DNA of 18,608 bases from JAZKFP01 sp040386355 (GTDB lineage Bacteria; Pseudomonadota; Gammaproteobacteria; Pseudomonadales; UBA6940), in contig JAZKFP010000167.1 of assembly GCA_040386355.1 (NCBI GenBank), forward strand, positions 1-18,608, given 5' to 3'. Below the pieces are notes generated by a model. It had not been told where the DNA came from. It ran no database searches and was given only the letters and a program-made list of their open reading frames with translations. A program made the translations under genes and the position numbers. Shown here piece by piece: positions 15,128-18,608 of this stretch (its first letter is position 1; each line of letters starts with the position of its first letter).

Positions 15128-15625
15128 TTATAAAAACCTTGAATGTACAGAAGCTGTTTTATCTTCGTTTTCAATTTCGACTAATCTCTCACTTTCTTTC
15201 GAAAAAATAGAATGCGCATCGCCCACCATCTGATCGGCTTTTTGAACAGCCTTTTGTGCTAAACGCCACGCATTGCGAGCCTCTTCTAATGCTTTTTCCG
15301 CAAGGTTTTTTTCATTTGCAGCTTGAGAATGATCATGTTCAAAACTTAATTGCTTTTGTTTTAGCTGTGCTAATTTTTCTTGCAACACTGTCATATCGCG
15401 CAGCGTGACTGAACTATCTTCTACTTCTGCATATAATTTATCTTTTTCCTGACGACGATAATCTACAAATTCTTTTAAAATTTCTTCGGTTTTTTCTACA
15501 TGCTGTATTGCTTGTAACAAATTTTTTTGAGCATCCTTTAAACTTTTTTCTCTAATATTTAAACGTCGTGATTTAACATCATGCAATTGCGTCATTTGAC
15601 GATGTGCTTGTTGATAAGCTGACAT
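15128..15625 (-). CDS. sctO: T3SS central stalk protein SctO (InvI/YscO family)
   Basis: The 165-residue protein is almost entirely charged coiled-coil helix (about 5-150). It has repeated Lys/Glu/Gln heptads and the pattern SLKDAQKNLLQAIQHVEKTE, then EEILKEFVDYRRQEKDKLYA. This matches the FliJ/SctO stalk that sits in the SctN hexamer and links it to SctV. Sequence conservation in this family is low, so the call depends on fold, length (SctO about 150-170) and its position one base after the sctN stop. GGAG lies 6 bases upstream of the ATG, overlapping the end of sctN, which gives translational coupling. The protein is intact. Confidence 0.85.
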   Translation of the reverse strand: MSAYQQAHRQMTQLHDVKSRRLNIREKSLKDAQKNLLQAIQHVEKTEEILKEFVDYRRQEKDKLYAEVEDSSVTLRDMTVLQEKLAQLKQKQLSFEHDHSQAANEKNLAEKALEEARNAWRLAQKAVQKADQMVGDAHSIFSKESERLVEIENEDKTASVHSRFL

Positions 15626-15626
15626 C

Positions 15627-17264
15627 TTAATCTCCGACCAATCGTTTCAACTGATTAACGCTATCTTCAAATCCAATATGATCTTCGAAATTCTGACGAA
15701 CCAGTTGTTGCATTGCTTGCATTTTTTTAATCGCTTCATCGGCGATAGGGTCAGAACCTGCTTGGTACTCACCAATTTTTACCAATAATTCGACATCTTG
15801 ATAACTCGCAAGTAATTCGCGATAACGAGCCGCCGCCTTTAAATGTTTTGCATCTACGACTGCCGGCATAACCCGACTTGCGCTTTGCAAAATATCGACA
15901 GCAGGATAATGGTTTGCACCAGCTAACTTTCGTGACAACACAATGTGTCCGTCTAAGATGGATCGCACCTCATCTGCGACAGGCTCTGACATGTCATCAC
16001 CTTCTACTAATACGGTGTAGAGCGCAGTAATTGAGCCCGTGCTACCACATCCCGAACGTTCTAAAAGCTTGGGTAATTCTGCAAAAACCGATGGTGGAAA
16101 ACCACGCCGTGTTGGAGGCTCGCCCGCTGCTAATCCAATTTCACGTTGCGCTCTGGCATATCGCGTTACTGAATCCATGAGTAATAAAACTTTTTGACCT
16201 TTGTCGCGAAAATACTCTGCGATAGTGGTTGCAACTTGCGCAGATTTTACGCGTTCCGTGGGTGAACGATCTGAAGTTGCAACGACAACAACAGCTCGCT
16301 TTAAAGCGTCGGGTCCAAGTTCACGTAAAAATTCTCGTACCTCTCGTCCCCGCTCACCAACTAATCCAATGACTGTGACATCAACATCGGCATAACGCGC
16401 CAACATAGCAAGTAATGTACTTTTACCTACACCTGCAGCTGCAAAAATTCCTAAGCGTTGACCAATTCCGCACGTTAGCATCGTGTCAATTACTTTGACG
16501 CCCAATGGTAAAGGTGCATCGATAAAACTACGTTGCATGGGATTGGGCGCCGCATTTAAAACTGAATAAAAATCTCCGCCTTCAACTGGACCTAAACCGT
16601 CGATTGGTTTTCCAAGTCCATCTAGAACACGACCAAGCAAAGCATCACTCACTTGTAATTGATGTACTCGTCCGGTTGGACGAACCAAAGTCGATGTTGA
16701 AATTCCCTGCACATCACCAAGTGGAGTCAAAATTGCGTGATCACCATCGAGTGCAACGACTTCTGCAGAACGTGAAGGTCTTGAACCATCACGATGAAAT
16801 AATTCACATAATTCACCAACACACACACCTGGAACACTTGCTTGTACAACCGTACCTAATACGCGCGTGACTCGTCCAAAAACTTCACGTTGTCCTAGTT
16901 GAAATAAGGATTGATTTAATTGATCAAGTTTTTCTTCAACATTTCGATTGGTTTTAAAATTGCGTAATGTAGAAAAGGAGGAAATTGGATTTCGAAATTT
17001 TGCAGCGGTTGGATTTAAAGTATTAGTAAGATTCGAGGTATCTGTTGTAGATGATTCAACTTTCTGATTTTCAAAGACAGCTTCTGAATCTGTTTTAAAA
17101 ATCGGCTGAGAATCTTTTTCTTCAGATTCTATATTTTGAAAATTAGAACTTTTAAGAACTGAGTGTTGAAGATCTGAATTTTGAACAACAGAATTTTTTT
17201 CAGAACTATCATCTGATGAAACTATTTTTGCAGTGTTAGCAATAGGTTGTGCTGCTTCTGTCAT
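15627..17264 (-). CDS. sctN: T3SS ATPase SctN (InvC/YscN family) with long N-terminal extension
   Basis: This is the hexameric ATPase that unfolds and releases substrates at the base of the injectisome. The Walker A AAGVGKST is at 276-283. The Walker B region KVLLLMDSVTRYARA, the FliI/SctN signature REIGLAAGEPPTRRGFPPSV and a complete C-terminal domain follow. The ATG at 17264 overlaps the upstream stop as ATGA, so I prefer it to the TTG at 17288. It gives 545 residues, about 100 more than usual. The extra residues 1-105 are Ser/Asn/Glu-rich and probably disordered, and contain no Met that would give a standard start. The conserved core begins near REVFGRVTRVLGTVV. sctO follows after one base. 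Confidence 0.93.
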   Translation of the reverse strand: MTEAAQPIANTAKIVSSDDSSEKNSVVQNSDLQHSVLKSSNFQNIESEEKDSQPIFKTDSEAVFENQKVESSTTDTSNLTNTLNPTAAKFRNPISSFSTLRNFKTNRNVEEKLDQLNQSLFQLGQREVFGRVTRVLGTVVQASVPGVCVGELCELFHRDGSRPSRSAEVVALDGDHAILTPLGDVQGISTSTLVRPTGRVHQLQVSDALLGRVLDGLGKPIDGLGPVEGGDFYSVLNAAPNPMQRSFIDAPLPLGVKVIDTMLTCGIGQRLGIFAAAGVGKSTLLAMLARYADVDVTVIGLVGERGREVREFLRELGPDALKRAVVVVATSDRSPTERVKSAQVATTIAEYFRDKGQKVLLLMDSVTRYARAQREIGLAAGEPPTRRGFPPSVFAELPKLLERSGCGSTGSITALYTVLVEGDDMSEPVADEVRSILDGHIVLSRKLAGANHYPAVDILQSASRVMPAVVDAKHLKAAARYRELLASYQDVELLVKIGEYQAGSDPIADEAIKKMQAMQQLVRQNFEDHIGFEDSVNQLKRLVGD

Positions 17265-17764
17265 TTTAATAGATCTGCTGTAGGACAATGATATGTCATT
17301 GATCGTGCTCCGCTTGCAACTTGGAAAACTTTATTTTTGGAAATTCGCCACCAAGTTTTACCTTGAGCATCACTAAAAGACTCTGCTTTCAGATGCTGTT
17401 CGACGTAATGTTTCAAACGTCGGCTTGCTAGTCCACCCGTAACTGCTCCAGATAAATCTGTGAGCTGACACACCACATTTTGTGCTGCTGGGTAAACTTG
17501 CATAACTCGTTGTAAAATATGTGCAATAGGACGAAACGAATGTTTTAAATTTTGGTAAGCACCACATCGTTGCACATATACCAACAACAGATCTTCATGA
17601 TCTTGTACATTTCGCTGAACATTTAATGTTACTTCGTGAGTAGATGTTTTAATACACCAACCTAATAAAGCTCCAAATCCAAACAGACGATCTTCAACAA
17701 CCTGCCAATCACGTGATTGAGCAAGTTCAATTAATTTTTTTGCAAAGATCGACGTCATTAGCAA
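17261..17764 (-). CDS. Unrecognised T3SS-associated protein in the InvB position
   Basis: I do not recognise this 167-residue protein. It is soluble and has no signal peptide or long coiled coil, so it does not look like SctL. Residues 1-66 (MTSIFAKKLIELAQSRDWQV..VTLNVQ) have the alternating helix-strand feel of class I secretion chaperones. Residues 100-150 hold LTDLSGAVTGGLASRRLKHY and GKTWWRISKN, whose paired Trp and Gly pattern is unusual. It overlaps sctN by four bases (ATGA) and is therefore in the same operon. In SPI-1 the gene before the ATPase is the chaperone InvB. A chaperone or sorting-platform accessory is my guess. The start could be ATG 17764 or 17758; neither has a strong ribosome binding site. 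Confidence 0.65.
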   Translation of the reverse strand: MLMTSIFAKKLIELAQSRDWQVVEDRLFGFGALLGWCIKTSTHEVTLNVQRNVQDHEDLLLVYVQRCGAYQNLKHSFRPIAHILQRVMQVYPAAQNVVCQLTDLSGAVTGGLASRRLKHYVEQHLKAESFSDAQGKTWWRISKNKVFQVASGARSMTYHCPTADLLK

Positions 17765-17911
17765 GCGGCTCTTCGTAAAGGTACGGAGAGTCTATCGATG
17801 TTCTTAGCGACATGAATACTAAACTAAAGTTATATTCAGTCGAAGTTCAACAGATGGATCAAAGATATGTGGGACTAGGTGTTGTGAAACTTACAATTAT
17901 CAGATTAGATA

Positions 17912-18175
17912 TTAGTGAAGAATGCGATTATCAATTTCAATTTCTTCTACTTCCAATTCTTGATACATTTGACCAGCCAGTTTAATACCAGCACGAATCA
18001 TTTCTTTAGATACTTCAACTTTGGCTTCTCCAAGAAACGCTAATGTTTCCTCGGAAAAATAGATGCAAATTAAAGGTTCTAAATTACCATCAGCCTCAGG
18101 AGTTCTACGAAGAACGACTTCACCGCCAGCTAACTCAACGATTTCTAGAGTTTCCAGACTTTTAGAGTCGGACAT
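17912..18175 (-). CDS. Small conserved hypothetical protein
   Basis: The 87-residue acidic protein (LETLEIVELAGGEVVLRRTP, then FSEETLAFLGEAKVEVSKEM and IRAGIKLAGQMYQELEVEEI) is soluble and has no known domain that I can name. I have the impression of similar small proteins in other gammaproteobacteria, but cannot check. The ATG at 18175 is chosen because GGAGG (18181-18185) lies 5 bases upstream; a longer reading from 18190 would start inside that site. It is separated from the T3SS genes by 147 bases, and its leader begins at the edge of element A3. It is probably an old chromosomal gene flanking the T3SS block, not part of it. Confidence 0.72.
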   Translation of the reverse strand: MSDSKSLETLEIVELAGGEVVLRRTPEADGNLEPLICIYFSEETLAFLGEAKVEVSKEMIRAGIKLAGQMYQELEVEEIEIDNRILH

Positions 18176-18203
18176 ACCAGCCTCCATCATGATTGGGCTT
18201 ATC

Positions 18204-18413
18204 TATACCCGTAAAGTTTGACCTTAGTTTTTAAAAAAAGGGTAGGTGTTCATCATAATCTTTTTTTCCACTTGCTGTGTGCTTACTCGAACGCGTCTCA
18301 GCGTTCTCGCTGCGTAAAGCTTTAGCTACGCAGCGTCAAAGCGCCTTGCAATTGAAAAAAAACTTTCATGTTCACCGTTTCACTTAACCTAAAAATCAAA
18401 CGCTACGGGTATA
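18204..18413. repeat. Family A inverted-repeat element, copy A3
   Basis: The ends TATACCCGTAAAGTTTGA and TCAAACGCTACGGGTATA are inverted. The interior has the family sequences CTTTTTTTCCACTTGCTGTG, GTAAAGCTTTAGCTACGCAG, CGTCAAAGCGCCTTGCAATT and GAAAAAAAACTTTCA. The stem-loops GAACGC/GCGTTC and CTGCGTA/TACGCAG are retained. It is shorter than A1 and A2 because the GC-rich segment before the right end is deleted. It lies between the 87-residue gene and the gpsA-like gene. Confidence 0.88.
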
Positions 18414-18507
18414 TGAATCATGATACACAATTGCGCTTACTCAAACCAGAAATGGGAAATAATTTATTCACGTATTATTTTTATTTTAAGTGCGCTGTTA
18501 TACCCTA
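18414..18507. other. Intergenic segment, nothing identified
   Basis: The 94 bases between A3 and the gpsA-like stop codon are AT-rich. I see no gene, strong hairpin or promoter. Confidence 0.5.
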
Positions 18508-18608
18508 TTAATCACGTTCAAACTTAACATCACGCGACAATAATCGGTTCACCACTTTCACAATCGGTTGGTTTTGATAGAGCACTTGATACACCGCATC
18601 AATAATCG
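18508..18608 (-). CDS. gpsA: Glycerol-3-phosphate dehydrogenase (NAD(P)+) C-terminus, 5'-truncated by the window edge
   Basis: Reading leftward, the frame entering from the right edge encodes IIDAVYQVLYQNQPIVKVVN, then RLLSRDVKFERD and a TAA stop at 18508-18510. This matches the end of GpsA, where a (P)I-x(2)-VY-x-VLY segment is followed by a helix and LLSR(D/E). GpsA makes sn-glycerol-3-phosphate for phospholipid synthesis. Only 32 residues are visible, so the assignment is provisional. Confidence 0.6.
   Translation of the reverse strand, partial: IIDAVYQVLYQNQPIVKVVNRLLSRDVKFERD

Noticed and set aside
9018..17264. Flagellar export genes (fliI, fliP-R, flhB)
   Set aside because: The gene order and the presence of an SctP/SctQ pair with the SctR-S-T-U arrangement match an injectisome. 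No flagellar structural genes are present and SctR lacks the N-terminal extension of FliP.
17261..17764. SctL (FliH-like) assignment for the gene before sctN
   Set aside because: It lacks the long coiled coil and glycine/alanine-rich N-terminal region expected of SctL, so position alone is not enough.
17765..17911. Promoter for the T3SS operon upstream of the first gene
   Set aside because: Only weak hexamers (TTGAAC, TAGTAT) with wrong spacing were found; not supported.
3983..18413. Family A and B repeats as a CRISPR array
   Set aside because: The copies are hundreds to thousands of bases apart, over 180 bases long, with terminal inverted repeats, and no short regular repeat-spacer pattern.

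Overview
This is an AT-rich bacterial window. The protein families suggest a gammaproteobacterium, possibly a host-associated one of the Legionellales type. That is inferred from NAD-dependent LigA, KDPG aldolase, a GpsA-like C-terminus, a tRNA-Glu nearly identical to that of E. coli, low GC, and a type III secretion system (T3SS) beside small secreted proteins that look eukaryotic. The species cannot be fixed from the sequence.

Left part (1-5284). A 3'-truncated TraB/GumN-family exported protein and a KDPG aldolase (eda) run leftward as a pair. A FabH-type ketoacyl synthase runs rightward and faces a leftward TetR regulator-lipoprotein pair with overlapping genes. Then come a permuted papain-fold (YiiX-like) hydrolase and a leftward tRNA-Glu with a clear sigma70-type promoter.

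Middle (5285-6757). Two tandem genes encode small secreted proteins with the same six-cysteine framework and Thr/Pro/Ala-rich tails. The second also has a hydrophobic C-terminal end. They have their own promoter and a perfect hairpin between them.

Right part (6758-18608). ligA is followed by a leftward T3SS export-apparatus block in Salmonella SPI-1 order. In transcription order it is an unrecognised gene (InvB position), sctN, sctO, an sctP-like gene, sctQ, sctR, sctS, sctT and sctU. SctQ carries a well-placed internal start for the short SctQ-C form. The ring, needle, translocator and SctV genes are not in the window. Right of the block are a small conserved hypothetical gene and the 3' end of a gpsA-like gene.

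The gaps are occupied by short non-coding inverted-repeat elements. Family A has three copies with about 24-bp terminal inverted repeats ending TATACCCGTA. Family B has three copies with nested GGGCGAA..TTCGCCC palindromes. There are also single elements here called C and D. Elements A, B and C share end sequences. Several sit within a few bases of start or stop codons in the T3SS block, and one A end supplies the last codons and stop codon of the sctP-like gene.
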